Assembly (NCBI RefSeq): GCF_019972835.1
Contig: NZ_BPPB01000001.1
Coordinates: 310,001 to 374,000, forward strand
Reading direction: 5' to 3'
DNA from: Lactobacillus laiwuensis
Lineage (GTDB): Bacteria; Bacillota; Bacilli; Lactobacillales; Lactobacillaceae
Length of the DNA: 64,000 nt
Under the pieces are notes generated by a model. The model saw only the letters and a list, made by a program, of their open reading frames with translations, did no database searches and was not told the origin of the DNA. Below are positions 18,198 through 28,172 of this stretch, in pieces (the stretch's first letter is position 1; each line of letters starts with the position of its first letter). The position numbers and the translations under genes were made by a program.

Positions 18198-21100
18198 ATG
18201 GTTCAAGAAAAAGGAAAAACCTCATTTACAGCCGTTCAAGAAAAAGCTATTAATGATCATGGCCGCGACATACTAGTATCGGCTTCCGCAGGTAGTGGCA
18301 AAACCACCGTTCTTGTACAGCGCTTAATGAAAGAAATTCTATCTGGTGTGAGTGTTGATCACCTGTTAGTAGTTACATTTACAAAAGCAGCTGCAGCTGA
18401 AATGAAAAAACGCATTAAAGAAGTATTAACAAATGAAATGCAGAAGTCTTCAAAAAATTCATACTTGCGTCAACAGTTAAATTTGATTGATTCTGCCAAT
18501 ATTTCTACAATTGATGCCTTTTGTCTGGATGTAATCCACCGCTTTTATTACATAATTAACATTGACCCCAGCTTCAGTATACTCACTGACGATTCACAAG
18601 CGGAATTAATGCGCGAGCGAGCACTAAAAGAAGTTGAAGGAGAGTTTTTAGAGAAAAAAGATAAGGACTTCATAGCATTTTATGACAATTTTGCAGGTGA
18701 CAGGGATGCGGAATCACCGCAGAATTTATTGTTAGACTTATATAATTACGCAATGGCAAAACCTGATTATCGAGAATGGCTCAAAGAACTGCCGCAAAAA
18801 TATCAGATGGGAGAAGAAGTAAGCCAATCTTCTTTGTGGCAGAAAGAAATTAAGCCTTATTTAGTAGACCTTTTTCAAAACCTTGCTGATAAGTTAGAGA
18901 AGTTGTGTCAAAGTGCGGTCATGGCTACTAAAGAACTGCACAAAGTTAAAGAAAGTTTTGACTTATTTGCAAAATGTCTTGCCCATTATCTGGCTGCTCT
19001 CAAAAATGATGCTGCCTACGATGACCAAAGAGAAAAACTACGTGACTGCATTTTTCGTGGAAGTATGCGCAAATCTGCCAAGTGGGACGAAGATATTATT
19101 GCCTTTTATGATGAGTGCTCTGATTTTAAAAAAGAAGTAAAAGAACAGGTTTTTACGGCCTTTACCTCTTTTTATGCCACTGACGAAAAAGAGCAATTGT
19201 CTATGATGCAAAAAGGTCAGCAAATAATGGCTGCAATTGTGAAAGCAGAACTGGCACTGATTGACCGTTTTAATCAGTTAAAAAGAGCAGAAAACCTGCT
19301 TGATTTTAGTGACATGGAGCAATTAGCATACCAAATTCTCAGTCAAGACACTTCTGCATCCCAAATGGCACGAACCTTTTATCAAAACAAATATAATGAG
19401 ATTTTGGTCGACGAGTATCAGGACATCAACCCGCTACAAGAAAATATTTTGCAATTAATTAAAAAAGATGGTCAAAACAATCTTTTTATGGTTGGTGACG
19501 TTAAACAATCAATTTATGGCTTTAGGCAAGCTGAACCAAGTTTATTTTTGCACAAATATCAAGAAGCAGCCCTTAAAGAAAATCAAGCAAAAGAAGAAAG
19601 AATTTTATTGTCGGACAATTTCCGTTCTTCTCAGCCAGTTATTTCTATTGTTAATCAAGTGTTTAAAAATATTTTGACGGATGATTTTGGAGGTATTGAT
19701 TATAACAATGAAAGTCAGCTGACTTATGGTGCCAAATATTATCCTTCAAACCTACCTGATGCGACTGAAATACTATTTCATGAAAAAAATAGCAACGAAA
19801 ACCAGTCTCAAGATGATGATCCTGATGATATTGATTCGGCTGAAATTGCGCTGGTTATTAACCGGATTAAAAAATTTACAGAGGAAAATTTCTTAATTTA
19901 TGACAAAAACTCGCAAAATAGCAGTCATTTGAGACCTTTTAAGTACAGTGATATTGTTATTTTAACCCGGAGTCGCAGCAATAATCTTGAAATTATGCAA
20001 GAGTTTGCCAAAAGTCATATTCCGATAATGGTTACCGATGCCAAAAATTATTTTCAAACTTTAGAATTAACTATTATCATGAACTACTTGAGGATCATTG
20101 ATAATCCAGACCAGGATATTCCTCTTGTTTCAGTATTAAGGTCACCACTTTTTAATTTTACAGAGCCTGAACTCAGTACTATCAGGATTCACACGCAGAA
20201 TGCCAGTTATTACAACGCTTTAACTTCTTATGTTGCCGTGGGTGACGAACTTAGTCGAAAAGTAAAAGACTTCTTAAATCAACTCGAAGAATTGCGTAAA
20301 TTTGCTGCAACACATAGAATTTCAGAATTGATTTGGAGCATCTATGAAAAAACCAGCCTGCTTGAAATTATGACCTCACTACCTAATGGCAAGCAGCGAA
20401 GAGTCAACTTAGAGGCTTTATATGAAAGAGCTGCTTCATATGAAAGCGCTGGTTTTAAGGGCCTGTATCAATTTATCAATTTTATCGAGCGAATGAGACG
20501 CAGCCAAAAAGACTTGGCGCAACCCCTTTTAACTAAAGAGGCCGGCAACTCCGTGCGCTTAATGACAGTACATAGTTCCAAGGGTTTGGAATTTCCTGTT
20601 GTTTTTTACTTAGGCTTGCAACACCAATTTCAAAAACGGGATTTAAGCGGCAATTATATTATCAGTTCAGATTCTGTAGGTTTAACTATTAAACAAAAAC
20701 ATTATCGTGCTGACACCCTTGTTAAGGCTGTTGCAAATATGTCCAAGAAGAGACAACTTTTAGAAGAAGAAGCGCGCATTTTATATGTGGGTATGACTCG
20801 GGCAAAACAAAAGTTAATTTTGGTAGCAGATTTAAAGAAATTGCCTCAGACAATTGAAAAATGGCAAAATGAGGTAGATCCAAATGGACGTCTCCCGCTC
20901 AGCAGTAAGATTAATGCCTCAAATCCTATGAGTTTAATCGGTCCGTCAATCAGATGGGATAAGCTTTTAAGTCAAAAAATTAATGATATCAATTCAGCCT
21001 CGGAAACTAGTCAAGAATTGCTTTATATCCAGTACCAAGGCGAAAAAGTTCATCTTCAAGAAGATATTAGCCCGCAAGAAAGCAAAACTGACAACAGTTC

Positions 21101-21845
21101 AGCACTAAAAGAATATACAAAAAAACTGTTTAATTTTAGTTATCCTTTTCAAGACGCCAGTCAGACAACTGCCTATCAGTCTGTATCCGAAATTAAAAAA
21201 GCGTTTAACGATCCGCTTGATACTGAACTGGAAAATGCACACTTCATTTCTTCCACTAACCGCTACTTGCAGCCGATCGATACTAAACCTGATTTTCTGT
21301 TTAAAACTCGATTTACAGGAGCAGAGATTGGTACTGCAATGCACCTGATCCTGCAATACTACGATTATCATGGCTCAGGCAAAGCAGACCAAGTTAAAGA
21401 AGAAGTGCAGGAATTAGTTAAGCAAAATAAGCTTAATAGCAATATTGTTTCCAGCTTAGATTTAGAAAAAATAAATTGGTTTGTTCATAATGATTTTGCA
21501 AAGAAATTTTGGCAAAAACCAGAAAACTTGCACCGTGAAATTGAATTTTCGAGTCTGTTGCCAGCCGATAGTCTATTTGATAATTTCAGTGATGCAGACG
21601 CAAAAATTTTAATTCATGGTACAATAGACGGTTATTTTACCGAAAAAGATGGCATAATATTATTTGATTATAAAACCGATCATATTGATCAAACTCATTT
21701 GGAATTAGCTATCAAAAACATCAAGCAGAAATATTTAGGCCAGCTGCGCCTTTATGAAAGAGCTCTTAATTCCTTTGCTGACAAAAAAGTGAAGGCTAAA
21801 TACTTGGTTTTGTTAGATGCCTGCAAAGTTGTGGAAGTAAAGTAA
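18198..21845 (+). CDS. rexA: RexA (AddA-type) helicase/nuclease subunit
   Basis: UvrD-family helicase fused to a RecB-like nuclease, 1215 aa. Helicase motifs in order: SASAGSGKTTVLVQRL (Walker A), VVTFTKAAAAEMKKR (Ia), ILVDEYQDINPLQ (II), GDVKQSIYGFRQAEP (III), LMTVHSSKGLEFPVV (V) and LYVGMTRAKQKLIL (VI). The C-terminal nuclease motif is IILFDYKTDHI. It forms the resection complex with RexB, encoded two bases upstream. The dinG-like gene follows with a strong AAGGAGGG site, so all three are probably cotranscribed. Confidence 0.96.
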   Translation: MVQEKGKTSFTAVQEKAINDHGRDILVSASAGSGKTTVLVQRLMKEILSGVSVDHLLVVTFTKAAAAEMKKRIKEVLTNEMQKSSKNSYLRQQLNLIDSANISTIDAFCLDVIHRFYYIINIDPSFSILTDDSQAELMRERALKEVEGEFLEKKDKDFIAFYDNFAGDRDAESPQNLLLDLYNYAMAKPDYREWLKELPQKYQMGEEVSQSSLWQKEIKPYLVDLFQNLADKLEKLCQSAVMATKELHKVKESFDLFAKCLAHYLAALKNDAAYDDQREKLRDCIFRGSMRKSAKWDEDIIAFYDECSDFKKEVKEQVFTAFTSFYATDEKEQLSMMQKGQQIMAAIVKAELALIDRFNQLKRAENLLDFSDMEQLAYQILSQDTSASQMARTFYQNKYNEILVDEYQDINPLQENILQLIKKDGQNNLFMVGDVKQSIYGFRQAEPSLFLHKYQEAALKENQAKEERILLSDNFRSSQPVISIVNQVFKNILTDDFGGIDYNNESQLTYGAKYYPSNLPDATEILFHEKNSNENQSQDDDPDDIDSAEIALVINRIKKFTEENFLIYDKNSQNSSHLRPFKYSDIVILTRSRSNNLEIMQEFAKSHIPIMVTDAKNYFQTLELTIIMNYLRIIDNPDQDIPLVSVLRSPLFNFTEPELSTIRIHTQNASYYNALTSYVAVGDELSRKVKDFLNQLEELRKFAATHRISELIWSIYEKTSLLEIMTSLPNGKQRRVNLEALYERAASYESAGFKGLYQFINFIERMRRSQKDLAQPLLTKEAGNSVRLMTVHSSKGLEFPVVFYLGLQHQFQKRDLSGNYIISSDSVGLTIKQKHYRADTLVKAVANMSKKRQLLEEEARILYVGMTRAKQKLILVADLKKLPQTIEKWQNEVDPNGRLPLSSKINASNPMSLIGPSIRWDKLLSQKINDINSASETSQELLYIQYQGEKVHLQEDISPQESKTDNSSALKEYTKKLFNFSYPFQDASQTTAYQSVSEIKKAFNDPLDTELENAHFISSTNRYLQPIDTKPDFLFKTRFTGAEIGTAMHLILQYYDYHGSGKADQVKEEVQELVKQNKLNSNIVSSLDLEKINWFVHNDFAKKFWQKPENLHREIEFSSLLPADSLFDNFSDADAKILIHGTIDGYFTEKDGIILFDYKTDHIDQTHLELAIKNIKQKYLGQLRLYERALNSFADKKVKAKYLVLLDACKVVEVK

Positions 21846-21867
21846 AAGAAAGGAGGGTAATTGCAAA

Positions 21868-24657
21868 ATGAAATCATTCGAGCATACCGTTTTTGCTGTA
21901 GTGGATTTGGAAACTACGGGAACGCAACGTGAAGAAAATAATCATATCATTCAGTTTGGCTGCGCTATTATTAAGAATATGAAAGTTGTCAAGACATACT
22001 CTTTTATGATTAATCCTCACCGCGAAATTCCGCTAGCTGTCCAAAATTTGACCCATATACACAATAAAGATGTGGCTCAAGAAAAAGATTTTGCTTATTA
22101 TGCACCCAAGATTATTAAAATCTTGAAAAACACAGTTTTCGTAGCTCATAACGTTAATTTTGATTTGCCATTTTTAAATTTTGAATTAGTGCAGCACGGC
22201 TATGAACCACTAACTAATCGCGCAATAGATACGGTAGAGCTGGCAAAAATTGCATTTCCTACTGAACCATCATACAAGTTAAGCGATTTGACAACTCGCC
22301 TGCAGATTAGACATTTAAACCCTCATAAAGCAGATTCTGATGCCTACGGCACCGCTATTTTATTAATAAAAATAATTGAACGACTTGAAAATCTTCCTCA
22401 AGCTACTTTAAATACGCTAAGCTCTTTGGCTCACGGCCTAATTCGTGACACTTCTTGGATCTTTACTACAATTGCTGATGACGCACGCAAAGAAAAAAGG
22501 CCGTTACCTTCTCAATATCAGCAGGTACGACAAATAATTTTACGAAAACAAGAAAAAGTAATCACTTCTGAGAATCAACAGTCAAGTGTTTTTCCGAAAA
22601 GTGACACGGACAAAAAGAAATTATTTAAAAATAAAATTAATTACCGCCAGCCTCAGGTAGACCTCATCAATCGAATTGAGCAATTTTTGCATGCTCCTAA
22701 GCAAAAAGCACTATTGATTGAAGCACCTAACGGCACTGGTAAAACCTTTTCCTACTTGTTTTCATATTCCTATCAATTATACACAAACAGAAAATTGGTA
22801 ATTGCCACTCCCACCAAAGTATTACAAAAGCAGATAATAGATCAGGAAATTCCCCAATTACTGAATGTAACCAAGTTGGATTTAAAAGCAGAAGAAGTAA
22901 AAGCCAGTAGCCATTACCTCGATTTGGATGGTTTTTACCAAAGTCTATACCAGGGAACGCCCAATAAGTTAACTTTGGTGTTGCAAATGCGTATTTTGGT
23001 TTGGTTAACTGAAACTAGGACAGGTGATCTAGATGAATTGCAGCTGACCAATTATCGTGCCCCTTTATTTGCTCAGATTGCTCACCCTGGAGATGCCCGT
23101 GTCGGCAGCATTTTTGCCGAAGTTGATTTCTGGAATTTAGCCAGACAAAGGCAAGAGCAAGCTGACATTTTAGTCACAAATCATGCTTATTTGGCTAATC
23201 ATTATAATGATACAATTTGGGGGCAGAATCCTTACCTCGTTATTGACGAAGCTCATCGATTTGTTGACAATGTGATTACTTCAAGGAATGACTCGTTTCA
23301 ATTTGAATCATTGTGGGGACTTCTTAATCACCTGCGCAATTTGCTTTATTACGCTGATGACAGTATATTTAACCAGTATGGCAGTGACGTACAGTTTAAT
23401 TTTCTCCTAGAAAAATTAGATCCAGCAATACTTGATTTGATCAAAGTTATTAATCATTTGCAGCGTTTGCTTTGTTCTAAGAAGAAGAAAGCAGTCAGCC
23501 AAAATAGCTTAGCCAATGGCAACTTGCTTCTCAGTTTTAGGGGCAAAGACCTATTTCCCAAGAACAGTCAATTTTTAACTAAACTAGCAGAATTGCAACG
23601 AAAATTAGAAGGGATCAGGCAAAATACAAATCAAATTTTATTTAAGCTGTACAATGAAACTGACAGTTCTAATATTGATAGGGATGCTATTTTAAGTGAA
23701 ATTTCTGATCAAATCGATCAACTTGATGACTATATTACCAAAAGCTACCAATTATCGGATTTACTTCATAAAAAAGCCTATTTGGATGCGGAAGGGTTTA
23801 TCATTACCTTGACTAATCCGCAAGATCCTTTAAGTGCCAACTTAAGTTGGTTAATGCTTGACGCAACGCCTGAACTTCATAAAATATATGATCGCTTTGA
23901 CCATATATCATTTGTTAGTGCTACTTTAACCAGTGATAATGGGTTTGACTTTATCATTAAGCTTCTCGGCTTAACTGATTTAGCACCGCAAAAGTACATC
24001 GGAACAAGCACATTTAAGTTGGCCAAACATCTTGAAGTCTTATCTGTAACTGGTTTTCCCGATATCAGTGATCCAAAATATGATAAAAGTCTAACCCAGA
24101 TTTTGGAGAAAGATCTGACAAATAAAAATCATGTTTTAGTTCTAATGACAAATTTAGAACAAATAAAAAAAGTTTTTAGTGCTATTATCAATTCTCCCAG
24201 TTTACGTGATTTTGAAATTTTGGCTCAGGGCGTTTCCGGTTCAAATAATCGGATTATTAAGAGATTTGCAATCGCCAAGCAAGCACTTATTTTAGGAGCA
24301 GACAGTTTTTGGGAAGGAATTGATTTTCATGAATGTGGTGTTGATTTGGTAATAGCCACCAAATTGCCTTTCGAATCACCAGATTTACCGGAAGTTAAGT
24401 TGCGCCAAAGACAACTTGTTGACAAAGGTATAGATGTTTTTCACACCGATACAATGCCGCGTGCAGTTATTCGCTTCAAGCAGGGGATGGGCAGGTTAAT
24501 TCGTGGAGAAAAGGATAAGGGCCAATTTTTAATACTGGATTCAAGAATCTGGTCAAAAGATTATGGTCCGGTTTTTCTGGCAGCAGTTCCAGTTAAAGTC
24601 AAAAAAACATCTTTAAGTAATTTACAGGAAAAACTAACAAACTATGATACAAGATGA
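21868..24657 (+). CDS. dinG: DinG-family helicase with N-terminal DnaQ-type 3'-5' exonuclease
   Basis: Protein of 929 aa. Residues 1-165 form a DEDD exonuclease (VVDLETTGT, VAHNVNFDLPFL, HKADSDAYGT). A superfamily 2 helicase follows, with Walker A EAPNGTGKTFSY, the DEAH box LVIDEAHRF, LGADSFWEGIDF and the motif VI region GMGRLIRGEKD. This fusion is typical of Firmicutes. There is no cysteine between Walker A and the DEAH box, so the XPD/DinG iron-sulfur cluster is missing, as in B. subtilis-type DinG. Its stop overlaps the next gene by 14 bases. Confidence 0.94.
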   Translation: MKSFEHTVFAVVDLETTGTQREENNHIIQFGCAIIKNMKVVKTYSFMINPHREIPLAVQNLTHIHNKDVAQEKDFAYYAPKIIKILKNTVFVAHNVNFDLPFLNFELVQHGYEPLTNRAIDTVELAKIAFPTEPSYKLSDLTTRLQIRHLNPHKADSDAYGTAILLIKIIERLENLPQATLNTLSSLAHGLIRDTSWIFTTIADDARKEKRPLPSQYQQVRQIILRKQEKVITSENQQSSVFPKSDTDKKKLFKNKINYRQPQVDLINRIEQFLHAPKQKALLIEAPNGTGKTFSYLFSYSYQLYTNRKLVIATPTKVLQKQIIDQEIPQLLNVTKLDLKAEEVKASSHYLDLDGFYQSLYQGTPNKLTLVLQMRILVWLTETRTGDLDELQLTNYRAPLFAQIAHPGDARVGSIFAEVDFWNLARQRQEQADILVTNHAYLANHYNDTIWGQNPYLVIDEAHRFVDNVITSRNDSFQFESLWGLLNHLRNLLYYADDSIFNQYGSDVQFNFLLEKLDPAILDLIKVINHLQRLLCSKKKKAVSQNSLANGNLLLSFRGKDLFPKNSQFLTKLAELQRKLEGIRQNTNQILFKLYNETDSSNIDRDAILSEISDQIDQLDDYITKSYQLSDLLHKKAYLDAEGFIITLTNPQDPLSANLSWLMLDATPELHKIYDRFDHISFVSATLTSDNGFDFIIKLLGLTDLAPQKYIGTSTFKLAKHLEVLSVTGFPDISDPKYDKSLTQILEKDLTNKNHVLVLMTNLEQIKKVFSAIINSPSLRDFEILAQGVSGSNNRIIKRFAIAKQALILGADSFWEGIDFHECGVDLVIATKLPFESPDLPEVKLRQRQLVDKGIDVFHTDTMPRAVIRFKQGMGRLIRGEKDKGQFLILDSRIWSKDYGPVFLAAVPVKVKKTSLSNLQEKLTNYDTR

Positions 24658-25126
24658 TACAAAGCAAACATTTAAATTTTTAGCATGGGTATTTATAATT
24701 CTGATCTTTTTATACTTTGCTTTCATTGTTATTTTTTATAAGGCAGGTAATCCAGAACGGTCAGAAACCCGTGAACTTAACAAAATAGCGATCGAAAAGA
24801 CTCCTATCAAATACACGGAAAAAAACTATCATTTAAATCGTGGTGTTAATAGTTATGCACTTAAAGGCTTAACTAAAAACCATAGGACTTACTATTTTAT
24901 CTATTTACCAGGCTCTAAAAAAGCCTATCTTTATTCAGCAAATAAAGGTGTAAATGAAGGACTCATTCGCAACAAATATAGTGCAAAAGAGCCTAACGAA
25001 AGAATTACAGAAGTTAATCTAGGCTGGTATAAAAATAAACCTGTATGGGAAGTAAGTTCTAAAAATATAGTCGGTGAATATCATTATCAACTTTATAATT
25101 TTAAAAACGGAAAATTAATAGGTTGA
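24644..25126 (+). CDS. YpmB/TseB-like membrane-anchored protein (DUF5590)
   Basis: Protein of 160 aa with one N-terminal membrane segment (about residues 10-34) and an extracytoplasmic domain carrying PepSY/TseB-like strands. The position between dinG and asnS is the same as ypmB in Bacillus, where the homologue (TseB) affects a class A PBP and cell elongation. That role is transferred by synteny only. It overlaps dinG by 14 bases. Confidence 0.75.
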   Translation: MIQDDTKQTFKFLAWVFIILIFLYFAFIVIFYKAGNPERSETRELNKIAIEKTPIKYTEKNYHLNRGVNSYALKGLTKNHRTYYFIYLPGSKKAYLYSANKGVNEGLIRNKYSAKEPNERITEVNLGWYKNKPVWEVSSKNIVGEYHYQLYNFKNGKLIG

Positions 25127-25193
25127 GTCGCTAAAATGATCAAACTTTGGTATCATTAATTTGATTATGATAAGGAAAGTGGAATAAAAATTT

Positions 25194-26492
25194 ATGACAG
25201 AATTAATTTCAATAGCAGATTGTCGCCAGCATGTTGACCAGGAAGTACGGATGCACGTTTGGTTGACTGACAAACGTTCAAGCGGCAAAATAGTGTTTTT
25301 ACAATTACGTGATGGTACAGCCTTTTTTCAAGGCGTAGTTCGTAAAAATGCAGTTTCTGATGAAGTGTTTGAAATAGCAAAATCTCTGCATCAAGAAGCC
25401 AGTTTTTATATTAAGGGAACTGTACACCAAGACGAGCGCTCCCATTTTGGTTATGAAATTCAAATTTCCGACTTAAAGCTAATTACTAACAACGAAGGTT
25501 ATCCCATCGGTAACAAAGAACATGGGATTGAATTTTTGCTTGACCACAGACATTTATGGCTTAGAAGCAAACGTCCTTTTGCAATTATGCGCATCAGAAA
25601 TACTATTTTCAAAGCTACAGTTGACTTTTTTGAAAATGAAGGCTTTGTAAAATTTGATGCTCCCATTTTTATGCATTCTGCTCCTGAAGGAACTACCGAG
25701 CTGTTTCACACTGAATACTTTGGTGGGGATGCCTACCTATCACAGTCTGGGCAACTGTACGGCGAAGTAGGTGCAGAAGCATTTGGCAAGATTTTTACTT
25801 TCGGCCCAACTTTTAGAGCTGAAGAATCTAAAACTCGCCGCCACTTAACTGAATTTTGGATGATGGAACCAGAAATGGCTTGGATGCATCAGGATGAGTC
25901 TCTTGATTTGCAAGAACGTTTTTTGTCATATGTGACCGGACAGGTGCTCAAGCATTGTCAATATGAATTAGAAATTTTAGGTCGTGATCCCCAAAAATTA
26001 GAGCCTGCGGCTCAAGGTAACTACACGCGCTTATCATATGATGATACAGTAAAAATTTTGCAAGATGATGGACGTGATTTCAAATGGGGCGATGATTTTG
26101 GTGCTCCTGACGAAGCTTTTATATCTGAAAAATTTGATCGGCCATTTTTCATTGTTAATTACCCGACATCAATTAAACCATTTTACATGAAGAAAAATCC
26201 TGATAATCCTAAGGAATACCTATGTGCAGATGTTTTGGCACCAGAAGGTTATGGCGAAATCATGGGCGGTTCTGAACGTGAAAGTGATTATGAAACTTTG
26301 CTCAAACAAATCCATGAGGCTGGTTTAAATGAGAATGATTACAACTGGTATTTAGATTTGCGCAAATATGGCAGCGTGCCTCATTCTGGTTTCGGTATGG
26401 GATTTGAACGTGTTATTGCTTGGATTTGCAAATTAGATCATGTCCGCGAAGCTATTCCATTCCCGAGAATGATTAATCGTCTGGAACCTTAA
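25194..26492 (+). CDS. asnS: Asparaginyl-tRNA synthetase
   Basis: Class IIb aminoacyl-tRNA synthetase of 432 aa. An N-terminal OB-fold anticodon domain (about residues 15-100) is followed by the catalytic core with motif 2 [21 protein letters not shown] region and motif 3 [24 protein letters not shown] lies upstream. The 67-bp leader is too short for a T-box and shows none. An intrinsic terminator follows, so asnS is probably separated from dnaD transcription. Confidence 0.97.
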   Translation: MTELISIADCRQHVDQEVRMHVWLTDKRSSGKIVFLQLRDGTAFFQGVVRKNAVSDEVFEIAKSLHQEASFYIKGTVHQDERSHFGYEIQISDLKLITNNEGYPIGNKEHGIEFLLDHRHLWLRSKRPFAIMRIRNTIFKATVDFFENEGFVKFDAPIFMHSAPEGTTELFHTEYFGGDAYLSQSGQLYGEVGAEAFGKIFTFGPTFRAEESKTRRHLTEFWMMEPEMAWMHQDESLDLQERFLSYVTGQVLKHCQYELEILGRDPQKLEPAAQGNYTRLSYDDTVKILQDDGRDFKWGDDFGAPDEAFISEKFDRPFFIVNYPTSIKPFYMKKNPDNPKEYLCADVLAPEGYGEIMGGSERESDYETLLKQIHEAGLNENDYNWYLDLRKYGSVPHSGFGMGFERVIAWICKLDHVREAIPFPRMINRLEP

Positions 26493-26513
26493 ATTAAATT
26501 GAATAGTATAGTT

Positions 26514-26551
26514 GAAAGTTGAACTAAAGACTGATTTAGTTCAACTTTTTT
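26514..26551 (+). terminator. Rho-independent terminator after asnS
   Basis: AAAGTTGAACTAAA pairs with TTTAGTTCAACTTT across a short loop and ends in TTTTTT. It lies before the dnaD ribosome site. Confidence 0.85.
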
Positions 26552-26567
26552 AAAGGGAGAAATTAAT

Positions 26568-27209
26568 ATGCACTATAATGATTACCGCTTTTTAGGTTCC
26601 ACTACCTTATCAAATGGTCTACTTGCTTATTATCCGCAACTTAATATTGACGATGCAGAAATGATGGTCATTATCCAATTGGAAATGTTTGCTCAGAAAA
26701 ACAATTTTTTTCCCACCAATGAACAGATTGCAGGAAATACTAATTTTTCTGTTACAGAAATTACTGCTTTAATTCAAAAATTAATTGAAAAAGACTTAAT
26801 TGTAATTGATCAGGTTACTGACAACAGCGGTATGATTGGAAACAAATATAATCTTAATTTGTTATACGATAAGCTTGATCAATTGCTGGAAAATAAAACT
26901 TTGTCAGCTAATAAAAAAATGCCTGTTAAAAAAGCGGAGACTACTATTGATAATAGTCCATTAAATCAATTAGTGCGACAATTTGAAATTGAATTTGGTC
27001 GCTATTTAAGTCCAATTGAACGAGAAGAAATTGCCGCTTGGCTCAATGTAGATCACTACGATCCGGCTATTATTAAGTTGGCCCTGCGCGAAGCTGTCTT
27101 ATCTCAAGCCTATAGTCTGAAGTATGTTGATCGTATTTTGCTCAATTGGCAAAGACATAACCTAAAAACAAGCAGTGAAGTTCAAAAGTTTTTGAGGAGG
27201 AATCGCTAA
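26568..27209 (+). CDS. dnaD: DnaD replication initiation/remodelling protein
   Basis: Protein of 213 aa with an N-terminal winged-helix DDBH1-type domain (about residues 15-100) and a C-terminal DnaD/DnaB2 domain containing YLSPIEREEIAAWL and VDRILLNWQR. It takes part in the PriA/DnaA-dependent helicase loading cascade. Gene order asnS-dnaD-nth matches Bacillus. AAAGGGAG precedes the start, and nth follows at once, with its GAGGAGG site inside the dnaD end. Confidence 0.94.
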   Translation: MHYNDYRFLGSTTLSNGLLAYYPQLNIDDAEMMVIIQLEMFAQKNNFFPTNEQIAGNTNFSVTEITALIQKLIEKDLIVIDQVTDNSGMIGNKYNLNLLYDKLDQLLENKTLSANKKMPVKKAETTIDNSPLNQLVRQFEIEFGRYLSPIEREEIAAWLNVDHYDPAIIKLALREAVLSQAYSLKYVDRILLNWQRHNLKTSSEVQKFLRRNR

Positions 27210-27839
27210 ATGAAAGTAGACGAAATACTTAGTAAAAATGAAGCCAGAAAGGTGTTAGAGTGCATCAACCGAATGTATCCTGATGCCAAAAGTGAATTGG
27301 TATGGGACAATAACTTTCATTTACTATGCGCAGTGTTAATGAGTGCTCAAACAACAGACAAGATGGTAAATCGAGTAATGCCCAAGTTTATGAAAGATTA
27401 TCCTGAACCTAAGAATTTGGCCGTGGCAACAATTCCAGAGATCGAAAATCATATTTCCCAAATTGGGCTTTATCATTCAAAAGCTAAGCACTTAAAAGAA
27501 ACTGCGGAAATTTTGGTTTCAAAATATGATAGTAAAATACCACAAGATAAAAAGGAATTAATCTCTTTGCCTGGAGTCGGCGAGAAAACTGCTAATGTTG
27601 TTTTAGCAGAGGGATTTGGGATACCAGCAATAGCAGTTGATACACACGTGTCACGGATTTCAAAACGATTTCATATAGTGCCTCAAAATGCCAAACCTCT
27701 TGAAGTAGAAAAAAGGTTAGAAGAAATTTTACCGAAAGACGAATGGATTCATACTCATCATGCAATGATATTATTCGGTCGCTATACCATGACAGCACGT
27801 GATAAAAATGATCCTTACAGTTATTTAATAGAAAAATAG
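27210..27839 (+). CDS. nth: Endonuclease III, form lacking the Fe-S cluster motif
   Basis: DNA glycosylase/AP lyase of 209 aa that removes oxidised pyrimidines. The helix-hairpin-helix LPGVGEKTANVVL carries the catalytic lysine (K126), and D144 in AVDTHVSRI is the catalytic aspartate. The C-terminus runs ILFGRYTMTARDKNDPYSY and stops where the family normally has Cys-x6-Cys-x2-Cys-x5-Cys. None of these four cysteines is present, so no [4Fe-4S] cluster is expected. The enzyme is slightly shorter than usual but otherwise complete, so it is probably active. Confidence 0.94.
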   Translation: MKVDEILSKNEARKVLECINRMYPDAKSELVWDNNFHLLCAVLMSAQTTDKMVNRVMPKFMKDYPEPKNLAVATIPEIENHISQIGLYHSKAKHLKETAEILVSKYDSKIPQDKKELISLPGVGEKTANVVLAEGFGIPAIAVDTHVSRISKRFHIVPQNAKPLEVEKRLEEILPKDEWIHTHHAMILFGRYTMTARDKNDPYSYLIEK

Positions 27840-27902
27840 TGTTTAAAAAATAAAAGTTTAGTATAATTTCTTTATCAAAATAATATTAAAGGAGACTATA
27901 CT

Positions 27903-28112
27903 ATGAGTGGTTGGCAAACGACTAATTTTATTTTAGCAATTTTATTTGTAGGTTTTGCTTTATTCTTATGGCTTCGTCCATATGATGGAACTGGCGTTCC
28001 TAATACTATGTATGTAAAATTGATTTCCTTAACTGTTTTAACAATATTTTTTGCCGTCATTTTTTTAATAGAATTCATTTTTTACCTTATACTGAAAAAC
28101 AATAGAAAATAA
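27903..28112 (+). CDS. Small two-helix membrane protein (possibly DUF3923-like)
   Basis: Protein of 69 aa with two hydrophobic segments (about residues 7-24 and 40-64) separated by a short loop RPYDGTGVPN. AAAGGAG precedes the ATG, and a TATAAT element lies at 27862-27867. It resembles a family of small lactobacillar membrane proteins, but function and family name are uncertain. A terminator follows immediately. Confidence 0.6.
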   Translation: MSGWQTTNFILAILFVGFALFLWLRPYDGTGVPNTMYVKLISLTVLTIFFAVIFLIEFIFYLILKNNRK

Positions 28113-28142
28113 AAACGTCGAAAGATTTTTCGACGCTTTTAT
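28112..28142. terminator. Bidirectional terminator between the small membrane protein and ponA
   Basis: CGTCGAAA pairs with TTTCGACG around a short loop, flanked by AAAA on the left and CTTTTATT on the right. Confidence 0.85.
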
Positions 28143-28172
28143 TAGTTAATGTTGCTTTTATTAGTTAATGTT
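28135..28172. repeat. Perfect 19-bp tandem duplication at the ponA 3' end
   Basis: GCTTTTATTAGTTAATGTT occurs twice without a gap (28135-28153 and 28154-28172). The second copy contains the ponA stop codon. Confidence 0.85.
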
